Origin: an uncultured Caldilineaceae bacterium
GTDB taxonomy: Bacteria > Chloroflexota > Anaerolineae > Caldilineales > Caldilineaceae
Assembly (NCBI GenBank): GCA_951812725.1
Contig: OX638330.1
Coordinates: 5,869,405 to 5,933,404, forward strand
Direction of reading: 5' to 3'
DNA: 64,000 bases
Each line of letters opens with the position of its first letter. Within the stretch, counting starts at the first letter, position 1. The translations under genes were made by a program, and so were the position numbers. The notes below the pieces were generated by a model, which did no database searches, had not been told where the DNA came from, and saw only the letters and a list, made by a program, of their open reading frames with translations. This document shows positions 17,901-28,427 of this stretch, piece after piece.

Positions 17901-18698
17901 ATGTTGACTACGGAACAGATAGCCCACTTTGAGACATTTGGCTTCGTCATCAGGCGACAGTGCTTCTCCGCGACCGAAATGGCGGAGATCATCAGTACGT
18001 TCGACGACGTGTTGACCGAGGACCGCCAGGGGCAGCCTTTCGCCGGTGAGGCGCGGCAAGCGGTGCTGGGCTTCATCGAGAAGAGGCCGCTACTGTCCGG
18101 TCTCGTCGAGGATGATCGCATCTATCTACCGCTCGAACAGTTGCTCGGCCCCGGTTTCGTATGGATAGGCTCCGACGGGAACCTCTATGTCGGCGACACC
18201 GGCTGGCATCCTGACGGCTCGGTTCTTGACTATGGGCGCATCAAGGTCGCCCTCTACCTCGACCCGGTGACGAAAGATACCGGCTGCCTGCGCGTCATCC
18301 CCGGTTCGCACCGGCTGCCGCTGCACGCCGCGCTCGACCCGCTCAAGCAACAGCGGCGCGATCAGGACCACCTGGTGTTTGGCGCGGAAGGTAGCGACAT
18401 TCCAAGTTTTCCGCTCGAGTCCCAGCCCGGTGATGTGGTCTTCTTTAACCAGAACCTCTGGCATTCCGCGTTCGGCGGCAAAACGGGGCGGCGCATGTTC
18501 ACGATGAATTTCGGTGCGCAGCCTTCAAAAGATGAAAACATCGAGTTTCTGAAGCGGGTCTACCAGGGTAACCTCAAGCACGTGGAGAATATGCAATATA
18601 CGCAGTCAGCCCGCGTGTACGAAGATGCTTTCCTGTACAGCGACAGTCCGCGCATCAAGGGCATGGTGGGCAAGCTGGTGGAGTTGGGATTCAAATGA
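17901..18698 (+). CDS. Phytanoyl-CoA dioxygenase (PhyH) family protein
   Basis: The product has 265 residues. The Fe(II) triad can be placed at H103 and D105 (GWHPDGS) and H188 (LWHSAFGG), with a 2-oxoglutarate-binding Arg at 197 or 198. These enzymes hydroxylate carbon chains or small natural products. AGGAGGG lies 11 bases before the start. It is the last gene of the cassette begun at 13283 and is followed by repeat array B. Confidence 0.85.
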   Translation: MLTTEQIAHFETFGFVIRRQCFSATEMAEIISTFDDVLTEDRQGQPFAGEARQAVLGFIEKRPLLSGLVEDDRIYLPLEQLLGPGFVWIGSDGNLYVGDTGWHPDGSVLDYGRIKVALYLDPVTKDTGCLRVIPGSHRLPLHAALDPLKQQRRDQDHLVFGAEGSDIPSFPLESQPGDVVFFNQNLWHSAFGGKTGRRMFTMNFGAQPSKDENIEFLKRVYQGNLKHVENMQYTQSARVYEDAFLYSDSPRIKGMVGKLVELGFK

Positions 18699-19392
18699 TG
18701 GGCAAAGTGTCCTATCTCGGCACGTAAGAAGCTGTCTGAAGAGAGTCAATTGGGTGCCAGACGGCGTACCCTATGCACATCCAGGCTGCGGAGTCGTCCG
18801 CCCAGTCTGGCCGCCGCAATCAGATGCTGGCTAATAAACCACTGCCTGTCAGTCAAATCTGTTGGGTATCGTCTTGTTTTCACAAAGACTACGTATCCCA
18901 CAACTTGGCCAACTGCCCTTACTTTTCAAACAGCCTCTAAGGTATTCTTCGCGCCCCATCGTGGAAAAAAGAAATTGCAGTTGACGTTGACCTTCTGCTC
19001 TTCGCAGTTCTGCAGTTGCCCTTGACCTTCTTCGCGGCCCTTAGTGGCCCTTCGCGGCCCTTCGTGGATCAAAGGTGTTAAAGGTGTTCTTCGTGGTCCT
19101 TCGCGGCCCTTCGTGGATAAAAGGTGTTGAAGTTGTCCTTCGCGCCCCTCCGCGGACAAAAAGGTGTTAAAGGTGTTCTTCGTGGTCCTTCGCGGCCCTT
19201 CGTGGAAAAAAGGTATTGAAGTTGCTCTTCGCGCCCCTCCGCGGACAAAAAGGTGTTAAAGGTGTTCTTCGTGGTCCTTCGTGGTCCTTCGCGGCCCTTC
19301 GTGGATAAAAGGTGTTGAAGTTGTCCTTCGTGGCCCTTCGTGGACAAAAGTTGTTGAAGTTGCTCTTCGCGCCCCTCCGCGGATCAAACCGT
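18699..19392. other. Spacer between convergent genes, mostly repeat array B
   Basis: 18699-18938 contains no gene I can support. The rest is repeat array B, which runs to within 5 bases of the stop codon of the - strand gene. Confidence 0.6.
18939..19388 (+). repeat. 46-bp-family repeat array B
   Basis: Units contain TTCGTGGTCCTTCGCGG, CCCTTCGTGGATAAAAGG and TGTTGAAGTTG. The first part (18955-19030) has the longer variant with GTGGAAAAAAGAAATTGCAG and TGACCTTCTGC found also in arrays D and H. The array lies between convergent genes and reads in the + direction. Confidence 0.9.
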
Positions 19393-20313
19393 CTAACGGT
19401 TCTCCCACAGCCCCCCACTGCCCTTCCCTACCCTATTAACCTCCGCAACAACCTCGTCCGCCTCCTCCGTCCCATGCTCAACACAGAACAAAGCATCCTC
19501 CAACAAAAACGCAAAATCAGCATAAAACCGAATCCGCTCCCAGCACCGATCGATTAGCGGATAAACACGCGCGCAACGCTTCAGAAAAGATTCACCATAG
19601 CAAACATACAGCCCCGCAAAATCAACCGCAGGATCCCCAATCCCCGCATGACCGAAATCTACCACACCCACGAACCTTCCCTGCTCCGCACTGTACAAAA
19701 TGTTGCTCATCCCCATATCCCCATGCCGCAGCACATTACTGAAGGGGAACTGGTCATCGTCTTCCAGAAAAGCGTCAAACTGCTGCGTCGTCCACTCGCG
19801 CCCCTCTGCCGTCAGACGGGGATAGACAACCGTCTGGACACGGTTGAAAATTTCCCGCCATCCATCCTGCGAATCCGACGGCTGCTGAGGAATATCGACA
19901 CGACTGACCGGAATCGCATGCAGCGACAGCAAAAAAGATGCTATATCCGTCGCCAGGCGGTCGACTGTCTCCTCGTCACTGATCTGCGCGAACCCTTCCC
20001 TCCACAGCAGATTGCCCGGCAGTTTACGATAGCCAACAAAAGCCTTGCCCACCTCTTCCTCATCCACGTTGCAGTAAATAAAATGCGGTGTCTCCAGCGG
20101 CATTCGCCCCCGCACCGCCTCCAGTATCGCCCGCTCACGCCGCAGCCCGGCGATGCCCTCCCGGTATTTCGGAAACCGAAAAATCAACGCACCGTTAACC
20201 AGCACCAGGTCATTGTTCTGCCCCCCTCGAAACAGCTCTGCCGTCTCCAGCGCCAATTCAGGGCAGGCCGCCGCAATACACTCCCGATACCTTAACAGCT
20301 TCTCCGTCATCAT
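19393..20313 (-). CDS. Aminoglycoside phosphotransferase-fold (APH) family protein
   Basis: The product has 306 residues. The kinase-like fold shows the catalytic loop HGDMGMSNILY and the metal-binding VVDFGHAGIGDPAVD. The family includes antibiotic kinases, choline kinases and sugar or hydroxy acid kinases, so a drug-resistance role is not implied. Start at 20313 (MMTEKLL), where GGAG and GGGGGG precede; 20310 is equally possible. A longer frame to 20460 runs into repeat sequence and is not credible. Confidence 0.75.
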   Translation of the reverse strand: MMTEKLLRYRECIAAACPELALETAELFRGGQNNDLVLVNGALIFRFPKYREGIAGLRRERAILEAVRGRMPLETPHFIYCNVDEEEVGKAFVGYRKLPGNLLWREGFAQISDEETVDRLATDIASFLLSLHAIPVSRVDIPQQPSDSQDGWREIFNRVQTVVYPRLTAEGREWTTQQFDAFLEDDDQFPFSNVLRHGDMGMSNILYSAEQGRFVGVVDFGHAGIGDPAVDFAGLYVCYGESFLKRCARVYPLIDRCWERIRFYADFAFLLEDALFCVEHGTEEADEVVAEVNRVGKGSGGLWENR

Positions 20314-20658
20314 CCCCCCACAACTCCGTCTATGCGCCCCTGCCGTTCGCAGTTCACCAAAAACAAAAAACCGATAACTAGGGCTCGTTGACGTTTGTCT
20401 GAACCACGACTTACGGGTGCAAATTACGCCTGATCGTCGAAGGGCGGCGCAGCTGCGCAAGGAAAATCCGATACGCCTTTGGTGTTCTCCGCGTCCTCCG
20501 TGGACAAAAAGGTGTTCTTCGCGACCCTTCGCGTGACTTCGCGGATCAATTGGTTTTGACTATTTCAACATTCAAGCGAGAAACATCCCTAACAGGCTTT
20601 CAGCTCTTGTTGACATCTGAACAGCCTTCCCAAAATGTCAACGGAACCAAAAAACTGA
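20314..20658. other. 345-base spacer: ACT elements, a short repeat unit and a possible MITE-like element
   Basis: It holds ACT copies at 20350-20380 and 20646-20676 and a 1.5-unit 46-bp-family repeat at 20477-20550. GGGCTCGTTGACGTTT (from about 20383) and AAAATGTCAACGGAACC (to about 20649) form an imperfect inverted pair around the whole, as in a small non-autonomous transposon. No transposase is present. Confidence 0.4.
20477..20550 (+). repeat. 46-bp-family repeat, short copy C
   Basis: About one and a half units: TTCTCCGCGTCC, TCCGTGGACAAAAAGGTG, TTCTTCGCGACCC, TTCGCGGATCAATT. Same orientation as all others. Confidence 0.8.
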
Positions 20659-22737
<2,079 letters not shown>

Positions 22738-22849
22738 GATAACTCCCCTGACGCGTCTGCGTCGCTGCATTCAAATGGGTGTGGCAATCCATCTCGCCCC
22801 AATCCGGAAATCTTCCAGCCGCCGACTCAGGGCTGTCGGTCGCATTTTT

Positions 22850-22945
22850 ATATGGGCGGTCGGGCCTTCGGCCCTCCCTTGTGCAGGGGCTGCGCCCCCG
22901 CAACGCCCCCCTCCAAAACCATCTCTCACCGACCGTGTGTGCTCA
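22850..22945 (+). repeat. GC-rich dispersed hairpin repeat, copy 1 (copy 2 at 49458)
   Basis: The first 60 or so bases (ATATGGGCGGTCGGGCCTTC onward to CAACGCCCCCCT) are identical to those at 49458. The next 30 (AAAA.CAT..CTCACCGACC, GTGTG) are close. It contains two hairpins: GGGCC-TTC-GGCCC, and GGGGC-TGC-GCCCC. This is typical of REP-like or structured RNA repeats. Confidence 0.75.
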
Positions 22946-23245
22946 TTCCAGCCGTGCGGCTCCAGCACGCTGGCGGCCATCAACCAGACACGTGCCGGGA
23001 TAGCCTAAACGGTGTCAGCGCAGGAGAGCAAGTCAAGAAAGACAAAGGCCTGTCAAATAAGGCACTGCAGATGGCATCAATGAAATCAAAGCCCGACTCC
23101 AGCCATCCCGAAAATCCTCAAATCCCGCAAATCTTGATTCAGACAGCGCAAAGCGCCCCTTCTCAAAACCCTCCCTGCCACCGCCGCACCAGCCCCCGTC
23201 CACTATCCACCGCAATTCTCGCGCCCCCGTCAACAGAAACAGAAC

Positions 23246-23932
23246 CTCTCCGCGCCCCTTAGCGGCCCTTCGTGGATCAAAAGGTGTTAAGCAGTTCTCC
23301 GCGGCCCATCGTGGAAAAAAGAAATTGCAGTTGACGTTGACCTTCTGCTCTTCGCAGTTCTGCAGTTGCCCTTGACCTTCTTCGTGGCCCTTAGTGGCCC
23401 TTCGCGGCCCTTCGTGGATCAAAGGTGTTAAGCAGTTCTCCGTGGACGAAAAAGGTGTCAAGGTGTTCTTCGCGGCCCATCGTGGAAAAAAGAAATTGCA
23501 GTTGCCCTTGACCTTCTGCTCTTCGCAGTTCTGCAGTTGCCCTTGACCTTCTTCGTGGCCCTTAGTGGCCCTTCGCGGCCCTTCGTGGATCAAAGGTGTT
23601 AAGCAGTTCTCCGTGGACGAAAAAGGTGTCAAGGTGTTCTTCGCGGCCCATCGTGGAAAAAAGAAATTGCAGTTGCCCTTGACCTTCTGCTCTTCGCAGT
23701 TCTGCAGTTGCCCTTGACCTTCTTCGTGGCCCTTAGTGGCCCTTCGCGGCCCTTCGTGGATCAAAGGTGTTAAGCAGTTCCTCGCGGCCCATCGTGGAAA
23801 AAAGAAACTGCAGTTGAAGTTGACCTTCTGCTCTTCGCAGTTCTGCAGTTGCCCTTGACCTTCTTCGCGCCCCTTAGCGCCCCTTAGCGGATCAAAAGGT
23901 GTTAAGGTGTTCTCCGTGGCCCTCCGCAGAAA
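23246..23932 (+). repeat. 46-bp-family repeat array D with 171-bp higher-order units
   Basis: GCGGCCCATCGTGGAAAAAA recurs at 23301, 23472, 23643 and 23784, so near-identical higher-order units of 171, 171 and 141 bases follow each other; the short one lacks one 30-base block. Each unit combines the CTTCGTGGCCC core with CAGTTGCCCTTGACCTTCT segments. Confidence 0.9.
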
Positions 23933-24048
23933 GACCACACTCCAACCCCAAAACTTCCAGTCCAAACAACCATCCACAGCCCCAAAAATATTATAACGGT
24001 ACCGCCATCGCGCCGCCGAATCCACCTGTGGCAGATGGCATATGCGTG

Positions 24049-24077
24049 TTGACAGCAACCGATGGGAATGCTACCAT
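24049..24077 (+). promoter_or_regulatory. Sigma70-type promoter before the peptide importer operon
   Basis: TTGACA (24049-24054) and TACCAT (24072-24077) are separated by 17 bases, 209 bases before the start at 24286, leaving a long leader. Confidence 0.5.
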
Positions 24078-24285
24078 GCTGCTATTCTCCCAGCCTATTA
24101 TTTGTGAGTAGTGTGTCTGTCTCATCGGATGATCTGGCAAAGCATTCCTCCGAGACAGACCATAACGTAGACCCATTTGCTGCTACTCCTGCAACACAGA
24201 GTACCAGCGATTCAGCAGTTCGAATCCGAGCCGGGGTCCATACATGGAGTATGGCTCCCCAACTATCATCACAGGGGACTTCAAA

Positions 24286-26049
24286 ATGACAAACAAGAGA
24301 TTGTCTCTCCTGGCAGTGCTCCTGGTGGCCGCATTAGTCCTGGCAGCCTGCCCTCAACCCGCGCCAATCGCACCGACCGAACAAGAACCGGCTGCCGAAA
24401 CAGAGACCGAAGAGGTAGCCGAAGAGGCAGCGGACGAGTCGATGTCTGAAGCGCCGGTTCAGGGCGGTGTCTGGGTCGAAGGTACCAGCGCAGACGCCAC
24501 TATCCTCAACCCAATCCTGGCCTCGGACAGCGCCAGCTTTGACGTGCTCGGTTGGTTCTTCCCCAGCCTGCTCGGACAGGACCCCTTCAGCGGCGCCATC
24601 GTCCCCACCGAAATGGCCGCAAGCTGGGATGTTTCCGATGATGGCCTCGTGTGGACCTTCAATCTCCAGGACGGCGTAATGTGGTCCGACGGCGAGCAGG
24701 TCACAGCCGACGACTTCAAATTCACCTATGACGCCATCGCCAGCGATCTCGTCGAGACCCCCCGCAAAGCCAACCTCGATAACATCGAAAGCATCGAAGT
24801 CCTCGACCCGCTGACCATCCAGGTCACCTACGCCGAAGTAAAATGCGACGCCCTCAACAATCTCGGTCTGGGCTGGCTCCCAAGCCACCTCTACGCCGCA
24901 GACTTCAGTGACGTTATGGACAGCCCGCTGAACGAAGAGCCAACCGTCAGCGCCGGCCCGTTTATCTTCAACGAATGGCTGCGCGACGACAACGCAACCG
25001 TTTTGCGTAATGAAGGCTACTGGAAAGGCGCGCCCAACATGGACGGCTGGATCTACAAGGTCGTTCCCGACCCGGGCGCCCGTCTGGCTCAGTTGCAGAC
25101 AAGCGAGTTGGACCTGATCGGCGTCCAGCCCGAACAGCTGACAACCGTAGAACTCGATTCCAACCTGAATCTGTACAAGTTCAAGGACGACGGCTACAGC
25201 TACATCGGCCTCAACCAGGCCAATCCGGAAAACCCGACGGCCGGTCAGGATGAAGATGGCAACCTCGTCGAACAGGATCCCCATCCAATTCTCAGCGACC
25301 TCGCCGTCCGTCAGGCAATTGCCCACGCACTCGATTACGACTCGATTATCAACCAGGTCTATCTTGGCCAGGGCTATCAAATCGCCTCCAATGTTCTGCC
25401 CGCCGTTGGCTGGGCCCACGACCCCACGCTTCAGCCCTACGCCTTCGATACCGACCTGGCCTCACAGATTCTCGACGACGCCGGCTGGACCGACAGCGAT
25501 GAGGATGGCGTGCGCGAGTGCAACGGCTGCGCCACCGCCGAAGAAGGCGCCGCCCTCACCATTCGACTGCAAACCAATGCCGGCAACACCACCCGTGAAG
25601 ACCTGGGCGCCCTGGTCCAGGATCAGCTCAACGGCATCGGCTTCGACATCCAGTTCGAAGCCATCGAGTTCGGTACCCTCGTCGGTGAACTGCTTGGCCA
25701 GACCTTCGATATGGTCATCATCGGCTGGACCGGCCTCGGCACCGACCCCAACGATGACTCCTTCTGGCACTCAAAGTTCGACACGCCCGGCAGCGGCTTC
25801 AACTTTGTCAGCTATCAGAATGCCCGCATCGATGAACTGCTGGAGCAGGGCGTAAGCGTTCCCGGCTGTGCCGCCGAAGAACGCGCAACCTTCTACCAGG
25901 AAATTCAGCAGATCATTCACGACGACATTCCCTATGTCTTCGTCACCGGTTCCGTTGGCAATATCGGCTACTCAGGCAAGTTCGACGGCACCGACCCGGG
26001 CACGTGGAGCTTCTATCACAACATCGAGACCTGGTCTTTGGCACAGTAG
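24286..26049 (+). CDS. ABC peptide/nickel-type substrate-binding lipoprotein (SBP_bac_5), normal lobe order
   Basis: The product has 587 residues. The signal peptide ends in LVLAAC and is followed by an acidic Glu/Ala linker. Lobe order is the usual one: SDGEQVTADDFKFTYDAI in the first third and AVRQAIAHALDYDSI in the second half. Such proteins bind oligopeptides, or sometimes sugars or opines. Start 24286 is chosen because AGGGGA lies 9 bases upstream and it begins the signal peptide. It is the first gene of the transport run to 35707. A pair of hairpins follows it. Confidence 0.88.
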   Translation: MTNKRLSLLAVLLVAALVLAACPQPAPIAPTEQEPAAETETEEVAEEAADESMSEAPVQGGVWVEGTSADATILNPILASDSASFDVLGWFFPSLLGQDPFSGAIVPTEMAASWDVSDDGLVWTFNLQDGVMWSDGEQVTADDFKFTYDAIASDLVETPRKANLDNIESIEVLDPLTIQVTYAEVKCDALNNLGLGWLPSHLYAADFSDVMDSPLNEEPTVSAGPFIFNEWLRDDNATVLRNEGYWKGAPNMDGWIYKVVPDPGARLAQLQTSELDLIGVQPEQLTTVELDSNLNLYKFKDDGYSYIGLNQANPENPTAGQDEDGNLVEQDPHPILSDLAVRQAIAHALDYDSIINQVYLGQGYQIASNVLPAVGWAHDPTLQPYAFDTDLASQILDDAGWTDSDEDGVRECNGCATAEEGAALTIRLQTNAGNTTREDLGALVQDQLNGIGFDIQFEAIEFGTLVGELLGQTFDMVIIGWTGLGTDPNDDSFWHSKFDTPGSGFNFVSYQNARIDELLEQGVSVPGCAAEERATFYQEIQQIIHDDIPYVFVTGSVGNIGYSGKFDGTDPGTWSFYHNIETWSLAQ

Positions 26050-26089
26050 ACCGACGCAAGAACTGCCGGAAAGAACCGGCGCCTGACTT

Positions 26090-26153
26090 ACAGATCGCGT
26101 AGAAGATCTGTCCAATCCGCCACCGCTTGCTTTCTCCTTGCGGTGGCGGATTG
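26090..26153 (+). promoter_or_regulatory. Two intercistronic hairpins between binding protein and permease
   Basis: A 7-bp stem (26090-26096 with 26105-26111) is followed by a perfect 14-bp stem, 26113-26126 (CAATCCGCCACCGC) with 26140-26153, loop 13 bases. No T-run follows, so it is more likely an mRNA stabiliser or attenuator than a full terminator. Confidence 0.65.
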
Positions 26154-26215
26154 TCAACTGTATCTCTTGCAGGCCTGTTCATCCGCACAGGGGGTTCGAA
26201 GGACAGTATCAGACT

Positions 26216-27280
26216 ATGGGCCGTTACGTAATTCGCCGCCTCCTGCAGGCAATTCCTACATTGCTGGGCGTAAGTGTCATCAGCTTCGTCCTTGTCTACA
26301 ACTCGCCCGGCGACCCGATCCTCATCCGTACCTTCGATCCCAACATCACCCAGGAAACACGTGAAGTTCTGCGCAGACAACTGGGGCTCGATCAGCACTG
26401 GACCCTGCAATACATCAGTTGGTTTGCAGGCATTTCACTGCGAACCGGTGACGTAAGCGAAGAGTTTACCCGCCAGGATACCAGTTGTACCTTCGTCGCC
26501 TTCCTGAACTTCACATCCTGCGACAACGGCGGTGGCATCCTGCGCGGAAACCTGGGCACCAGCATCGCCACCAATCAGGCCGTCTGGGATCGAATCGTCG
26601 AGCGCATGCCCGCAACCTTCGAGTTAGGTGTCTCCGCGCTGCTGGTCTCTCTGCTGATTGGGATGCCGCTGGGTGTCCTCAGCGCTGTCCGTCAGGGTTC
26701 CCTCTTCGATAACTTGGTTCGCGTGCTCGCCGTTGTTGGCAATGCCTTGCCCTCTTTCTGGTTCGGCCTGATGCTGATCTTCATCTTCGGCGTTGTCCTC
26801 GGTTGGTTGCCCACCGGCGGCAGACGCACCGTCTCGCTCACAAATGAATTCGATCTGGTAGACCGGATCAGGCATCTGGTCCTGCCGACGATCATTCTGG
26901 CATTCGGAGGGATCGCCGGCATCAGCCGCTTCATGCGTACCGAAACTCTTGAAGTGATTCGCACCGACTACATCCGCATGGCCAAGGCCAAAGGAGTGGC
27001 TGCCCACCGTGTCTGGTTCATCCACGCCCTTCGCAACGCTCTCATCCCCCTGATGACCATTCTTGGCCCCGCCATACTGGGCGTGCTCACAGGTGCAGTC
27101 ATTGTCGAAACTATCTTCTCCTGGCCGGGAATGGGACGTATGACCTTCAGCGCCGCAGTGCAACGGGACTATCCAACCGTCTTGGGCGCAGTCATGTTCT
27201 TCTCCCTGCTGACGATTCTGGGCAACCTGCTCTCGGATATCTTGTACGGTGTCGTAGACCCCCGCGTGCGGCTCTCGTAA
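26216..27280 (+). CDS. ABC peptide transporter permease (DppB type)
   Basis: The product has 354 residues. MGRYVIRRLLQAIPTLLGVS is the family N-terminus; the coupling loop reads YIRMAKAKGVAAHRVWFIHA and the end DPRVRLS is usual. An inserted segment between helices 1 and 2 (about 60-120) is longer than in E. coli DppB. Pairs with the next gene. Confidence 0.9.
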   Translation: MGRYVIRRLLQAIPTLLGVSVISFVLVYNSPGDPILIRTFDPNITQETREVLRRQLGLDQHWTLQYISWFAGISLRTGDVSEEFTRQDTSCTFVAFLNFTSCDNGGGILRGNLGTSIATNQAVWDRIVERMPATFELGVSALLVSLLIGMPLGVLSAVRQGSLFDNLVRVLAVVGNALPSFWFGLMLIFIFGVVLGWLPTGGRRTVSLTNEFDLVDRIRHLVLPTIILAFGGIAGISRFMRTETLEVIRTDYIRMAKAKGVAAHRVWFIHALRNALIPLMTILGPAILGVLTGAVIVETIFSWPGMGRMTFSAAVQRDYPTVLGAVMFFSLLTILGNLLSDILYGVVDPRVRLS

Positions 27281-27299
27281 CGAAAACTGGGTTTTATTC

Positions 27300-28328
27300 A
27301 TGACCGTTGCTCAGGCAGACAGGGCGGCGCTGGCCGCCCTTACAGACGACACTCAGCTGCAGCGCAAGCCCCGTACTTACTGGAGTATGGCGCTGCAGAC
27401 CTTGCGCCGCGATCTGGTTACACTGGTCGCAATCGGGTTTCTGGTCATAATGGCTGTACTTTCTCTGTCCGCATCCGTCATTTCAAGTAGCATCGGCGTT
27501 GGGCCCAACGATACCAACCTTGACAATGCCTTCCAGCAACCCTATCTGGGCCCATATATTCAATGGCGCACCGGCCAGAACCCGACCCGCGCCCCCCTTA
27601 TGCTAGGCAAATCCGGCGGCGTCACCCACTGGCTCGGCACCGACCAGCTTGGCCGCGATCAATTTGTGCGCCTCCTCTACGGCGGCCGCGTAAGTCTCGG
27701 CATCGCCTTTGCCGCCGCCGCACTGACACTTATATTGGGCGTGAGCGTCGGCACAATCGCCGGCTTCTTTGGCGGCGTTGTCGACGACGCCATCATGTGG
27801 TTCATCAATACGATTGTTTCTATCCCGGGTATCTATCTGCTAATTATCGTCACCGCCATCTTCAAACCCAATCCAATCACCTTGACGGTCTATCTCGGCC
27901 TGCTCGGCTGGTTCGGCACCGCCCGCCTGATCCGGGGTAATGTTTTCAAAGTGCGCGCCCTGGACTTCGTGCTCGCCGCCCGCTCCGTCGGCACCCGCAA
28001 TGCCCGCATCATGCTCCAGCATGTCATCCCCAATAGCCTGCCAATTATCATCGTAAATGCCGCCATTGACATCGGCATCCTCATTCTCATCGAATCCGCA
28101 CTCAGTTTTTTGGGATTGGGAGTACAGCCGCCGACCGCAACATGGGGTAGTATGCTCAACAGGGCCAACAATTTTCTCTTTCTGCGCGACCCGGAAACTG
28201 AAGCCTACGTGGCGTTGCATCTGCTCATCGGCCCCGGTCTGTTGATCACACTGACGGTCCTGGCCCTCTATCTCATCGGTGACGGTCTGCGCGACGCGCT
28301 CGATCCGATGATGAAAAATATTCGGTAA
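27300..28328 (+). CDS. ABC peptide transporter permease (DppC type)
   Basis: The product has 342 residues. It has an N-terminal cytoplasmic stretch, a first helix at about 45-65, and a transport domain with coupling loop FVLAARSVGTRNARIMLQHV. The end GDGLRDALDPMMK is the family C-terminus. It starts 19 bases after DppB. No ATPase follows directly. Confidence 0.9.
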   Translation: MTVAQADRAALAALTDDTQLQRKPRTYWSMALQTLRRDLVTLVAIGFLVIMAVLSLSASVISSSIGVGPNDTNLDNAFQQPYLGPYIQWRTGQNPTRAPLMLGKSGGVTHWLGTDQLGRDQFVRLLYGGRVSLGIAFAAAALTLILGVSVGTIAGFFGGVVDDAIMWFINTIVSIPGIYLLIIVTAIFKPNPITLTVYLGLLGWFGTARLIRGNVFKVRALDFVLAARSVGTRNARIMLQHVIPNSLPIIIVNAAIDIGILILIESALSFLGLGVQPPTATWGSMLNRANNFLFLRDPETEAYVALHLLIGPGLLITLTVLALYLIGDGLRDALDPMMKNIR

Positions 28329-28427
28329 ACAGTACGGTGCGTGCAGCGGATCCGGTCAATACCATCCACCGGCTGCGCACCGACTGCCAAACACTTGTTG
28401 CAAGCTCTCAGAAAAGGAGTTAAACGT

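Larger units (their letters stand above)
22738..24285. other. 1.5-kb region between divergent genes: dispersed repeat, repeat array D and a promoter
   Basis: Contains the GC-rich dispersed repeat at 22850, array D, and a promoter-like pair at 24049-24077. No protein gene was supportable. Long frames across the array on both strands are repeat translations. Confidence 0.6.

Noticed and set aside
19393..20313. Antibiotic resistance call for the APH-fold protein
   Set aside because: The fold covers many small-molecule kinases; only the generic HGD and DFG-like motifs can be seen.
23033..24058. 341-codon frame on the - strand over array D
   Set aside because: Repeat translation with the higher-order period; no conserved domain.
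24150..24240. tRNA gene suggested by GTTCGAATCC at 24216-24225
   Set aside because: Flanking bases do not form T, acceptor or anticodon stems.
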